A DNA stretch of 31,700 bases from UBA12478 sp964513275 (GCA_964513275.1 CAZELN010000010.1:1-31700); one strand, 5' to 3'. Positions 1-7,845 are shown, counted from the stretch's first letter. The notes: generated from the letters alone by a model not told the origin. A program made the numbers and translations.

Positions 1-238
1 TGACGCCTATGTCGTCGGTTGTGCTAGCGCCGATGGACCCGCAGAGGTGGAGGTGTGTTTCTGCGCCCGGGGGTGAGCGCGTGATCTCGGTGACTCTCAA
101 GTAGAACGTCTCTACTTCATCGCCAGGACGCAGTGGATCTATATCGATCTGGATTGCATCCTTATACGCCAGTCCCTCGAAGAGTCGCTTGGAAGTAATA
201 GAACGGATGGCGTGTTTCGTCAGGATAAGTCTGTCCAA
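1..238 (-). CDS. Hypothetical protein, 3' end outside the window
   Basis: An open minus-strand frame runs from a TTG at 238 to the left edge without a stop, giving about 79 residues that begin MDRLILTKHAIRS. The start is chosen because a good Shine-Dalgarno core (GGAGG) lies six bases before the TTG, which is rare in this window, and a TGA blocks the frame further upstream with no ATG between. The visible part is mixed alpha/beta, with LRPGDEVETFYLRVTEI resembling a small beta-barrel segment. There is no signal peptide or membrane segment. It is divergent from secD, with a 116-bp shared upstream region. I do not recognise the family; the PGDEV stretch is only loosely reminiscent of ASCH/PUA-type folds and I assign no function. 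Confidence 0.55.
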   Translation of the reverse strand, partial: MDRLILTKHAIRSITSKRLFEGLAYKDAIQIDIDPLRPGDEVETFYLRVTEITRSPPGAETHLHLCGSIGASTTDDIGV

Positions 239-303
239 TGAGCACCTCCACAGGGATCTTTTCAGGAAAGCAGGACGAAGTCAAAGGTTTTTTATTTGTC
301 CAC

Positions 304-332
304 TTGCCCTGAATGCCTTCATCGAATACACT
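304..332 (+). promoter_or_regulatory. Putative sigma70-type promoter of secDF
   Basis: TTGCCC at 304-309, a 17-bp spacer and TACACT at 327-332. Transcription would start near 339, about 16 bases before the secD ATG at 355. The same -35 (TTGCCC) with the same spacing occurs before the glycosyltransferase at 14179, which supports it. Each hexamer matches consensus at only four of six positions. Confidence 0.4.
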
Positions 333-354
333 GTCGCCGACTATTTTTTTCATT

Positions 355-2445
355 ATGCAAACCTGGAAACTCAAGAAGAAACCAAGAAACGTCCAGACAA
401 AAACATGGAAACCTCGCTCGTGGGCGACTTTTGCCCTGGTCGCAACCATGGCCGTATTTTTTTACGACTTTCCTGGATTTTGGAATCAAGGAGCCACGTA
501 CGTCCAAGCAAAAACGGGTTGGCTCCCTCCCATGCTTGCGGAGGAACCATTTCGACTTGGTCTTGATTTGCAAGGTGGAACCCATCTTGTCTACGAAGCG
601 GACATGTCGCAGATCCCGGAAGGGGATCGTCTTACCGCGCTTGAANNNNNNNNNNACGACATCGACGTTGTGGACAGCCTCCTTCAGGTCGAGCGTCGGG
701 TGAATGCGTTTGGTGTTTCCGAGCCTGTTGTGCAGACCACGACCACCGGCGGAACCTATCGAGTGATTATTGAGCTTGCGGGCGTGTTGGATGTTAGTGA
801 GGCGATTGCCCTCATTGGCGAAACACCCGTGCTGGAATTTAAGGAGCCGGGTGAGGAACTTGATCGTGATCCAACTCCAGAGGAACTGGCGCAGCTTGAG
901 TCGCTCAATACGCAAGAGCGGGCAGACGCGAGTGATGTTTTAGCACGTGCTCTGGCGGGGGCAGATTTTGATGCACTTGTTTCTGAATTCAGTATCGAAA
1001 CAGACAAGGAAGAACGCAAAGGAATTTTGGAAAACGTCACGGCCGATTCGTATTTTACGGAGTACGTTTTACTCATTCAGGAGCGTGGAGTGCCAGCAGG
1101 CCATGTGAATAGAAATTTACTTGAGAATGAGGATGGCGTGAGTATCTTTAAGTATCTCAACCCAAGCGAGCAAGCAGAAATGCTCTTGTCACACATCTTA
1201 ATTTGTTTTGAAGGAAAAACAGGCTGTACGAACGATCTTCCTGCGCTGGATGCCTCGATTCAGATCAATAGCCTAAAGGATCAGGCTACTCCTGAAAATT
1301 TTGCCTCCCTTGCCGCGCAATATTCAACTGATCCATCCGCGGTTTCAAACTCGGGAGATTTGGGTTGGGCAACAGCGGACGATTACGTTGCGGCGTTCAG
1401 CGTCGCCGCTGCCGCTCTTGAAGTGGGTGGGATCTCAAGCGTCGTTGAAACAGAATTTGGGTACCACCTCATCTACAAGCGCGATCAGCGCACGACTCCT
1501 GCTTATACCATCCAACGGATCCTCATGCCCTTTTCGGATATCTACGATGTCGTTCCTCCGGTTGATCCATGGGTGAATACGGAACTCTCTGGAAAAGATC
1601 TTTCGCGAGCCGTCGTGGAGTTTGATCCAAACACAGGTGTTCCCTATGTTACGCTCACATTCAATGACGAAGGTGGGGAACTGTTTGGGGCGCTGACGGA
1701 GTCGCACGTAGGGGAACCCATTGCGATCTTCCTGGACGGCGAGGCCATTTCCACGCCAGTTGTCCAACAAGCCATCTACGGCGGTCAAGCCGTCATTACG
1801 GGAGATTTCACTGTGCAGGAAGCGAAACTTCTTGCGCAACGCTTGAATTCCGGTGCTTTGCCTGTCCCTGTTGACCTTCTCTCGCAGGAAACCGTTGGCC
1901 CAACGCTTGGATTGGTTTCCTTGCAAAAAAGTTTGACAGCCGCATATGTTGGATTTGCGCTTGTGGCCTTGTTCATGATCCTTGTCTATCGATTGCCGGG
2001 GCTTCTGGCTGCGCTTGCGCTGTGTCTGTACATTGTCCTCAACCTCGCCGCGTATCGATTGTTTGGGGTTACAGTGACCCTTTCAGGAATCGCAGGACTC
2101 ATCCTTTCGTTGGGGATTGCGGTGGATGCGAATGTGCTCATTTTTGAGCGTATCAAGGACGAATTTCGGATGGGACGTGATTTAATATCCTCAATAGATG
2201 AAGGCTTTAAGCGTGCCTGGGCGCCGATTCGGGATGGTCACCTTACGACCCTCATTTCCGCGGCGGTGTTGTATGGATTCACGTCGAGTTTCGTTCGTGG
2301 GTTTGCCCTGACGTTGGCCGTAGGCGTGCTTCTCTCGCTCTTCACGGCTATTACGGTCACCCGTGTGTATCTCAAAACCGCACGGGGAATTCCAGCTTTG
2401 CGATCACGGGCTTTGTACGGAATCTCAACACAAAAACAGCTATGA
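355..2445 (+). CDS. secD: SecD translocase subunit with parvulin-like insertion
   Basis: SecD works with SecF in the membrane and uses the proton-motive force to pull exported proteins out of the SecYEG channel. Of about 696 residues, an N-terminal membrane segment (about 22-38) precedes the GLDLQGG motif at 69-75 and RRVNAFGVSEP near 114-124. The usual ending follows: the P1 region, ALPVPVDLL at 501-509, then TM2-6 with GIAVDANVLIFERIKDE at 587-603. Residues about 166-403 are extra. Inside them, SHILI (279-283), GDLGW (334-338) and FGYHLI (368-373) mark a PPIC/parvulin domain, and about 188-268 looks like a decayed second copy. The start at 355 is preferred over an upstream ATG at 313 because the latter lies within the proposed promoter. 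Ten Ns fall in codons 98-101. It overlaps secF by ATGA. Confidence 0.93.
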   Translation: MQTWKLKKKPRNVQTKTWKPRSWATFALVATMAVFFYDFPGFWNQGATYVQAKTGWLPPMLAEEPFRLGLDLQGGTHLVYEADMSQIPEGDRLTALEXXXXDIDVVDSLLQVERRVNAFGVSEPVVQTTTTGGTYRVIIELAGVLDVSEAIALIGETPVLEFKEPGEELDRDPTPEELAQLESLNTQERADASDVLARALAGADFDALVSEFSIETDKEERKGILENVTADSYFTEYVLLIQERGVPAGHVNRNLLENEDGVSIFKYLNPSEQAEMLLSHILICFEGKTGCTNDLPALDASIQINSLKDQATPENFASLAAQYSTDPSAVSNSGDLGWATADDYVAAFSVAAAALEVGGISSVVETEFGYHLIYKRDQRTTPAYTIQRILMPFSDIYDVVPPVDPWVNTELSGKDLSRAVVEFDPNTGVPYVTLTFNDEGGELFGALTESHVGEPIAIFLDGEAISTPVVQQAIYGGQAVITGDFTVQEAKLLAQRLNSGALPVPVDLLSQETVGPTLGLVSLQKSLTAAYVGFALVALFMILVYRLPGLLAALALCLYIVLNLAAYRLFGVTVTLSGIAGLILSLGIAVDANVLIFERIKDEFRMGRDLISSIDEGFKRAWAPIRDGHLTTLISAAVLYGFTSSFVRGFALTLAVGVLLSLFTAITVTRVYLKTARGIPALRSRALYGISTQKQL
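646..655. other. Assembly gap (10 N) inside secD
   Basis: Ten unknown bases interrupt secD between codons ending ALE and DIDVV. The frame continues across the gap with this length, but the segment between ALE and ERRVN is about nine residues longer than I would expect from related SecD proteins. The residues flanking the gap should therefore not be trusted. Confidence 0.98.
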
Positions 2446-3347
2446 CAACATCGTTTTCATTTGTCGGTTGGCGAAAAGTTTGGTTTGCAACATCCGCGGT
2501 TCTTATCGGATTGAGTATCGCGGCTCTCGCGCTGTTTGGCCTGAGGTTTGGTGTGGACTTTACTGGTGGCTCTCTCATGGAGCTTGAGTTTCCACAAGGT
2601 GCGCCTTCCACACAAGAGGTGCAGAACGTTGTGGGTTCGCTTGGCAGCCTTTCCGTGCAGTCCGCCGATAACAATCTGAAGCTCATCATTCGGTCTGAAA
2701 CACAAGATGAAGCCACACATCAAGAAACGATAGCAAGTTTGAAGGAGGCATTTGGAGATTTTACCGAACTGCGTTTTGATTCGATTGGTCCAACGGTTGG
2801 GTCTGAGTTGCGACGGTCGTCGCTTATAGGTGTCGTAGTGACGTTGGTTTTGATTGGCCTCTACATTTCCTGGGCATTTCGAAAAGTCTCAGAACCGATT
2901 GCTTCCTGGAAATATGGACTTATTACCGTGTTGTGTGCGGCTCACGACGTCATTATTCCATTGGGGGTATTCGCGCTCCTAGGGTTTTTTTATCACTGGG
3001 AGATCGGATCGGGGTTTGTCGCAGCTGTCTTGACCATTTTAGGGTACTCAATTTCTGATACAGTTGTCGTGTTTGACCGCACGCGCGAAAATTTGCTGCA
3101 TCACCGTGGGGAAGCGTTTCCAGACGTGGTTGAAAAAAGCGTTCGACAAACATTTGTCCGATCGCTTAACACCTCATTGACAACGCTTCTTGCTCTTTCG
3201 GCCGTTTTCCTATTTGGGGGAGAATCCACTAGACCGTTTGCCCTCGCGCTCATGATCGGCATTGCCGTGGGAACCTATTCATCCATTTTTTTTGCAAGTC
3301 CTTTGCTTGTGAGTTGGGAGTTGTTCAGAAACAAGTCAACTTCGTGA
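2442..3347 (+). CDS. secF: SecF translocase subunit
   Basis: SecF is the partner of SecD in the accessory Sec complex. The 301-residue product has TM1 at about 11-31, followed by FGLRFGVDFTGGSLMELEF, the SecF form of the first conserved block. A small periplasmic P1 domain follows, and from about residue 125 the five C-terminal membrane helices. The conserved GYSISDTVVVFDRTRENL segment (about 204-221) and the RSLNTSLTTLLAL block are both present. Length is normal for the family. Its ATG overlaps the secD stop as ATGA, so it is probably translated by reinitiation after secD. The gene ends just before a strong intrinsic terminator, making secDF a two-gene unit. Confidence 0.96.
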   Translation: MTTSFSFVGWRKVWFATSAVLIGLSIAALALFGLRFGVDFTGGSLMELEFPQGAPSTQEVQNVVGSLGSLSVQSADNNLKLIIRSETQDEATHQETIASLKEAFGDFTELRFDSIGPTVGSELRRSSLIGVVVTLVLIGLYISWAFRKVSEPIASWKYGLITVLCAAHDVIIPLGVFALLGFFYHWEIGSGFVAAVLTILGYSISDTVVVFDRTRENLLHHRGEAFPDVVEKSVRQTFVRSLNTSLTTLLALSAVFLFGGESTRPFALALMIGIAVGTYSSIFFASPLLVSWELFRNKSTS

Positions 3348-3358
3348 TCGTACACAAC

Positions 3359-3383
3359 AAACTGGGTCAACGCCCAGTTTTTT
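3359..3383 (+). terminator. Intrinsic terminator after secF
   Basis: An 8-bp perfect stem, AAACTGGG (3359-3366) with CCCAGTTT (3373-3380), a six-base loop TCAACG, and a run of T immediately at the 3' side. It ends the secDF unit and lies 20 bases before the next start codon. Confidence 0.9.
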
Positions 3384-3391
3384 GATACAAT
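3381..3391 (+). promoter_or_regulatory. Extended -10 promoter, very short leader
   Basis: TGaTACAAT: extension TG at 3383-3384 and -10 hexamer TACAAT at 3386-3391. No good -35 is seen at 17-18 bp. The predicted start of transcription is near 3398, only about six bases before the ATG at 3404, so the mRNA would be almost leaderless. The promoter sits directly on the tail of the secF terminator. Confidence 0.55.
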
Positions 3392-3403
3392 AAAAAAGAT
3401 CGT

Positions 3404-4936
3404 ATGCTTCCGCTCCTCGCCATTCCTCTCGTCAGCCAAGTCACGGGTGCCGCTTCAAGCAGCCCTTCGTTTTTTGCGCAACCCATTGATGTCATCTTGT
3501 ATGATTTGCTTATTTGGTTTGGCTGGATTCCGATTGCCATCACGCTTGGGTGGGGATTCACGGAAATGTGGCTGAATTATCGTCGTGGGATTTTCGTCGG
3601 AAAATTAAAATTTACCGTGCTGGCTATCGATGTTCCAAGCATGACAGAGCAGACACCCAAAGCGTTTGAAAACCTGTTTGCTTCTTTGTATGCCACGAAA
3701 TCAAGTATTACGTGGAAGGAGACATGGATGGATGGGAAACTTCACCCTGTTTTTTCATTTGAAATTGTTTCCACACAAGGGTACATTCAATTTTTGGTTC
3801 GGACGCAAACACGTTTTCGAGATGTGGTTGAAGCCGGCATTTATGCCAACTATCCGGAAGCGGAAATTTCAGAAGTGGAAGACTACACGAATAAATTTCC
3901 CAATGAGTTTCCAAATGACGACTACGAAATGTGGGGAGGGGAAATGACCTTGGATAATGACGACATGTATCCGATTCGGACGCATTTGGATTTTGAGGAT
4001 CGTATTTCTCAAGAGATTAAGGATCCATTGGCGGTCACACTTGAACAACTTGCCAAGATGCGCCCAGGCGAGCACTTCTGGATCCAGATTTTGGTACAGC
4101 CATCCAGCAATGACTGGCAAAAGAAAAGTATTAAGTTCGTCAATAAGCTCTACGGAGTGGAAGACAAAGCCAAGAAGAGTGCCTTCATGGAGATCATTGA
4201 TACTGCGGTTTCCTGGCCGGCTGGTCTGATTCAAGAGGCGTTAGGGATCGATCTGAGTGGTCTGTTAGGTGGAGGAGAAGTCAAGAAAGAGGAAGACCAA
4301 TGGAAAGCGTTTAAGGTCACACTAGCACAGAAAGAGGAAGCCGAAGCGGTTTTGACCAAGGCATCTAAAATTGGTCTTGGCGTCAAAATTCGTGTGCTGT
4401 ATGTCGCGCGCAAAAATGCGTTCGTGAAAGTGGAACGCACCGGCATCGTGAAAGGTGTTCTGAATCAGTTTTCTAATCTCAACCTGAACAAATTTGCGTT
4501 GTATATCCCGCAAGTTCCAAAAGATGATTACTTCTGGATGCGTTGGGTCTACACCACAAAACAACATCGACTGATGTCTGCGTATCAACGTCGTAGTTGG
4601 GGAGTTGGTGCCAACCCCGTGTTTCTCAATGTGGAAGAACTCGCAACCATTTGGCATTTCCCATCCATTACGATCAAAGCGCCACTGGTCAAAAAGAGCG
4701 AGTCCAAACGCGCCGAACCACCTTCAGGCTTGCCAATTACTTTTTCAGAAGAAACCCTTCCTGGATATGTTCCTCCTGGAGCGGAACCGAGTGAGGAAGC
4801 GTTTTCGTTTGAACCCAACGAAGGGCAGAGTGATGAGCCGCTTCCCGAGACGTTGCCGCACCCGCAGGCACCCACCACGCCCGCGCCGGCGTCTAATGCG
4901 CCTGAAGATTTTGTTCCACCAAATCTCCCTGTCTAA
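3404..4936 (+). CDS. Membrane-anchored protein paired with VirD4/HerA-like ATPase
   Basis: A 510-residue protein of uncertain function. A hydrophobic segment at about 26-50 (LYDLLIWFGWIPIAITLGWG) anchors it, and a large soluble region, probably cytoplasmic, covers about 60-430. The last 75 or so residues are low-complexity and rich in P and E. It has no nucleotide-binding motif. The next gene, eight bases on, is a VirD4/HerA-like ATPase. From memory, this membrane-protein-plus-ATPase pairing recurs in Patescibacteria, and the family is probably one of the recently named DUFs there (possibly DUF8128; not checked). My inference is that it is the membrane adaptor that docks the ATPase. Its own near-leaderless promoter and the terminator upstream make it the first gene of the unit with the ATPase and uppP. 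Confidence 0.85.
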   Translation: MLPLLAIPLVSQVTGAASSSPSFFAQPIDVILYDLLIWFGWIPIAITLGWGFTEMWLNYRRGIFVGKLKFTVLAIDVPSMTEQTPKAFENLFASLYATKSSITWKETWMDGKLHPVFSFEIVSTQGYIQFLVRTQTRFRDVVEAGIYANYPEAEISEVEDYTNKFPNEFPNDDYEMWGGEMTLDNDDMYPIRTHLDFEDRISQEIKDPLAVTLEQLAKMRPGEHFWIQILVQPSSNDWQKKSIKFVNKLYGVEDKAKKSAFMEIIDTAVSWPAGLIQEALGIDLSGLLGGGEVKKEEDQWKAFKVTLAQKEEAEAVLTKASKIGLGVKIRVLYVARKNAFVKVERTGIVKGVLNQFSNLNLNKFALYIPQVPKDDYFWMRWVYTTKQHRLMSAYQRRSWGVGANPVFLNVEELATIWHFPSITIKAPLVKKSESKRAEPPSGLPITFSEETLPGYVPPGAEPSEEAFSFEPNEGQSDEPLPETLPHPQAPTTPAPASNAPEDFVPPNLPV

Positions 4937-4944
4937 CATCTCCC

Positions 4945-6963
4945 ATGTCTTACAATCACGACCACGAAAGCGAAGTGAATTACTTTGCGAAAACAAACTT
5001 CCGAAACCAGATGACCAAGTTCGGCATTAAAACCGACGACCGCCGTCGCCATGTGTATGTGATTGGAAAAACAGGCATGGGAAAGACGGCACTGCTGGAA
5101 AACTTTATTTTGTCGGATATCTATGCTGGCCACGGCTGTTGTTATGTGGATCCGCATGGAGACACGGCTGAGAAGCTCATTGACTATATCCCAAGTTGGC
5201 GCCTCAACGACGTTGTCTATTTCAATCCAGCGGACATGGATTTTCCCGTGGGATTTAACATTTTGGAGGCCGTGAGTGAATCCCATAAACATTTGGTTGT
5301 TTCTGGCATGATGGGCGTGTTTCAAAAAATTTGGGAAAACATGTGGTCCAGCCGCATGGAGTACATTTTGAATAACACGCTGTTGGCGCTCTTAGACACG
5401 CCGGGACAAACGCTCTTGGGAATCAACCGCATGTTGTCAGATGCGGATTTTCGCAAGCGCATTGTAGGTAACGTCCGAGATCCGGTCGTGAAGCAGTTTT
5501 GGTTGGTTGAATTTGCCTCATACAACGAAAAATATGCCCAAGAGGCCGTGGCGCCGATTCAAAACAAGATTGGTCAGTTTCTCTCTGCGGTGGTGATTCG
5601 CAACATTGTGGCGCAGGTGAAGTCCTCCATCAACGTGCGGGAAATCATGGACACCGAGAAAATTTTTATCATCAATTTATCCAAGGGTCGCATTGGAGAG
5701 GATAATTCTCGCCTCTTGGGAGGCCTGCTTATTACCAAAATGCAGTTGGCGGCCATGGAGCGCGTTGATACACCCGAACCGGAACGAAAAGATTTTTACC
5801 TGTATGTGGATGAGTTTCAAAATTTTGCGGTGGAGTCATTTGCAAGTATTTTGTCTGAAGCCCGTAAGTATCGTCTGTGCCTCACCATGGCTCACCAGTA
5901 CATTGCGCAGTTGACGGAGGAAGTGCGCGATGCGGTGTTCGGGAACGTGGGTACGATTATTACCTTCCGTGTGGGCTCGCCAGATGCGATGTTTATGGAG
6001 GCGGAATTCATGCCCCGATTTACGCCCGAAGATATCATCAATCTGCCGAAATACAATATCTATATTAAGCTCCTCATTGATGGCGTCACGAGTCAGCCGT
6101 TTTCCGCGATCACCCTTCCCCCGATTGCACAGAAAACACAATCTGCGGAAAAAGTCATTAAAATTTCTCGGGAACGATATGCCAAACCACGACCGGAGAT
6201 TGAAGCAAAAATTTTGACGTGGAGCGGAATGGAAGACGCGGACATGGATACACTCTTGCAGGAAGCGGCGGATAAGAAAAAGGCGGCCAAGGATAGTAAG
6301 AAACCTCGATTTGAATACAAGTGCAGTCGGTGTGGAACGGATATTGTCTTGCCCGTTGAACTTGACCGCTCTCGACCCATCTACTGTGACGATTGTATTG
6401 CGATTGTTCGTGAGGAACGAAAAGGCAAAAAAGGGAGCGTCATTGTCGAAAGACCAAGGGAACAAAAAGTGCCATCGCCCGTTCCTGAAACGCTTCCAGA
6501 CGAACCATCCATCAGCCTTGGGGCTCTTGTCAAACCTGAAAAAGAGGCTCCTCATGCAGCCCTCGATAGCCCTTCGCTTGATCTTGGTGCGCTTGTGCAG
6601 ACTCAGACAAAGCCTCGGATTGAAGAAAGAAAACCTCGACCTGAGATACGTAAGAGCGCCCCTCGTTCAGAATCGTACACATACAACTGTTCAGAGTGTG
6701 GGATAGCGTTTACAGCTGGAGTGAAGCTTGATCCCTCTCGTCCGCTTTACTGTGAGAATTGTCTGGCAAAAATTCGAGAGCGTCGGAAATCAGATGTGGC
6801 ACCAAGGTCGCCTTCGCGCGCAACCAGCGCAAGGGAAGATGTCCCATCGGAGAAAAAGAAACGAAAGCGGAGGAAAAGAGTAGATCCATCTCCTACACTA
6901 AGATCTGAATCAAAGGATCTCACTGGCACATTGCATACCGGCCAAACCATTCGATTCGACTGA
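4945..6963 (+). CDS. VirD4/HerA-like ATPase with two zinc ribbons
   Basis: A 672-residue P-loop ATPase related to type IV secretion coupling proteins and HerA-like DNA pumps. Walker A is GKTGMGKT at 41-48 and Walker B is FYLYVDEFQNF near 283-293, followed by SEARKYRLCLTMAHQY, typical of the VirD4/TraG-TrwB group. No membrane helix is visible, so anchoring is probably through the preceding protein. After the ATPase core (to about 440) come two CxxC-x17-CxxC zinc ribbons, C460/463/481/484 and C582/585/603/606. They are separated by a linker carrying the repeated phrases SISLGALV and SLDLGALV, and a very basic tail (KKKRKRRKR) follows. Role inferred: energising movement of DNA or protein across the envelope. 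The substrate is unknown. Confidence 0.88.
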   Translation: MSYNHDHESEVNYFAKTNFRNQMTKFGIKTDDRRRHVYVIGKTGMGKTALLENFILSDIYAGHGCCYVDPHGDTAEKLIDYIPSWRLNDVVYFNPADMDFPVGFNILEAVSESHKHLVVSGMMGVFQKIWENMWSSRMEYILNNTLLALLDTPGQTLLGINRMLSDADFRKRIVGNVRDPVVKQFWLVEFASYNEKYAQEAVAPIQNKIGQFLSAVVIRNIVAQVKSSINVREIMDTEKIFIINLSKGRIGEDNSRLLGGLLITKMQLAAMERVDTPEPERKDFYLYVDEFQNFAVESFASILSEARKYRLCLTMAHQYIAQLTEEVRDAVFGNVGTIITFRVGSPDAMFMEAEFMPRFTPEDIINLPKYNIYIKLLIDGVTSQPFSAITLPPIAQKTQSAEKVIKISRERYAKPRPEIEAKILTWSGMEDADMDTLLQEAADKKKAAKDSKKPRFEYKCSRCGTDIVLPVELDRSRPIYCDDCIAIVREERKGKKGSVIVERPREQKVPSPVPETLPDEPSISLGALVKPEKEAPHAALDSPSLDLGALVQTQTKPRIEERKPRPEIRKSAPRSESYTYNCSECGIAFTAGVKLDPSRPLYCENCLAKIRERRKSDVAPRSPSRATSAREDVPSEKKKRKRRKRVDPSPTLRSESKDLTGTLHTGQTIRFD

Positions 6964-6965
6964 CT

Positions 6966-7763
6966 ATGACGATCACACAGGCGATTATTCTTGGTTTAGT
7001 TCAAGGCATTACTGAATTTTTGCCAATCTCGAGTTCTGGGTTTTTGATTCTTGTCCCTGAAGTCTTCGGGTGGGAAGTCCAGAGCCAGGCGTTTGATGCC
7101 TTTCTCCATATGGCGACATTGGTGGCAATCGTCGCCGTTCTCTGGTCTGAAGTAAAGTCCATGGCGCTGTCGCTGCTTGTCCCGTCTGACGACGAAGCGT
7201 CCAAAGCCTGGCGCAAGCTTGCGGTTTGGATCGTGCTTGCGACGATTCCGGTACTCCTCATGGGGTTTCTTTTCCAGGAGATACTCGAAATAGAGTTTCG
7301 TTCTGTCGAGATCGTGGCCTGGTCATTCGTTGTGTGGGGAACCGTCCTTTATATGGTGGATCGTCGTGTGAAGAAGACGAACGATCGACCTCAAAATGTT
7401 GGACTCAAGCGCGCCCTTTTTATTGGGCTCGCTCAAGCGATCGCGATTATTCCCGGAACCTCGCGCTCAGGAATTACCATGACGGCAGGGCTTGCCTCTG
7501 GGTTATCTCGAGAGACGGCCGCTCGCTTTTCTTTTCTTCTTTCTATTCCCACAATTGCAGCTGCTGGGTTCCTAAAGCTTGGGAGTGTCGCTCGCGGTGA
7601 AGAAACGGTCGCCCTGCTTCCTCTTGCTCTCGGGTTTGTCGTTGCTCTGGTGAGTGCGTTTCTCACTGTTCGTTTTCTCCTTCAGTTTTTGAAACGATAC
7701 ACGTTTAGCGAGTTGGCCGTTTTTCGGGTGCTTGCCGGTATCGCGATTCTCCTGATACTGTAG
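6966..7763 (+). CDS. uppP: Undecaprenyl-diphosphate phosphatase
   Basis: UppP (BacA) removes a phosphate from undecaprenyl diphosphate to recycle the lipid carrier used for peptidoglycan and surface glycans. The 265-residue, highly hydrophobic protein has both family signatures: GLVQGITEFLPISSSG at 10-25 with its conserved glutamate, and GLAQAIAIIPGTSRSG at 154-169. Length is normal. It starts two bases after the stop of the ATPase gene, so it is probably cotranscribed. The link to that ATPase may be transcriptional convenience rather than function. Its TAG stop lies inside the left arm of the palindrome at 7760-7845, so the element inserted at, or supplied, the end of this gene. Confidence 0.96.
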   Translation: MTITQAIILGLVQGITEFLPISSSGFLILVPEVFGWEVQSQAFDAFLHMATLVAIVAVLWSEVKSMALSLLVPSDDEASKAWRKLAVWIVLATIPVLLMGFLFQEILEIEFRSVEIVAWSFVVWGTVLYMVDRRVKKTNDRPQNVGLKRALFIGLAQAIAIIPGTSRSGITMTAGLASGLSRETAARFSFLLSIPTIAAAGFLKLGSVARGEETVALLPLALGFVVALVSAFLTVRFLLQFLKRYTFSELAVFRVLAGIAILLIL

Positions 7764-7845
7764 TTGAAGCCAGGTACACTTGAAAAAATTCTTGCTGGCA
7801 AAGCCGAGCCAAGTAATTTTTTCAAGTGTACCTGGCTTCAACTAC
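7760..7845. repeat. Long perfect palindrome between uppP and HD gene
   Basis: The left arm, 7760-7790, and right arm, 7815-7845, are exact reverse complements over 31 bp. The 24-base centre can pair further (CTTG at 7791-7794 with CAAG at 7810-7813, GGC with GCC around AAA). The core phrase CCAGGTACACTTG resembles palindromic elements I associate with REP/RAYT-type mobile repeats, but I cannot confirm the family. It contains the uppP stop codon and ends one base before the next ATG. As RNA it would form a very stable hairpin that could block read-through or translation of the downstream gene. Confidence 0.92.

Noticed and set aside
313..354. Upstream ATG for secD at 313.
   Set aside because: It falls inside the proposed promoter (304-332), and the added 14 residues do not look like a SecD N-terminus, which starts with a basic stretch before TM1.
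5836..6555. Long open frame on the minus strand opposite the VirD4/HerA-like ATPase gene (about 239 codons).
   Set aside because: Its product has no recognisable features and the opposite strand carries clear motifs throughout, including Walker B and zinc ribbons. It is an antisense shadow.
3404..6963. The ATPase and its partner as part of an integrated conjugative element.
   Set aside because: No relaxase, VirB-type genes, integrase, attachment repeats or change in base composition is seen; the flanks are core genes on both sides.
7760..7845. The long palindrome as an ordinary intrinsic terminator of uppP.
   Set aside because: The stem is far longer than normal and no T tract follows the 3' arm; the T run lies inside the stem. 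Termination may be a side effect but does not explain the perfect arms.
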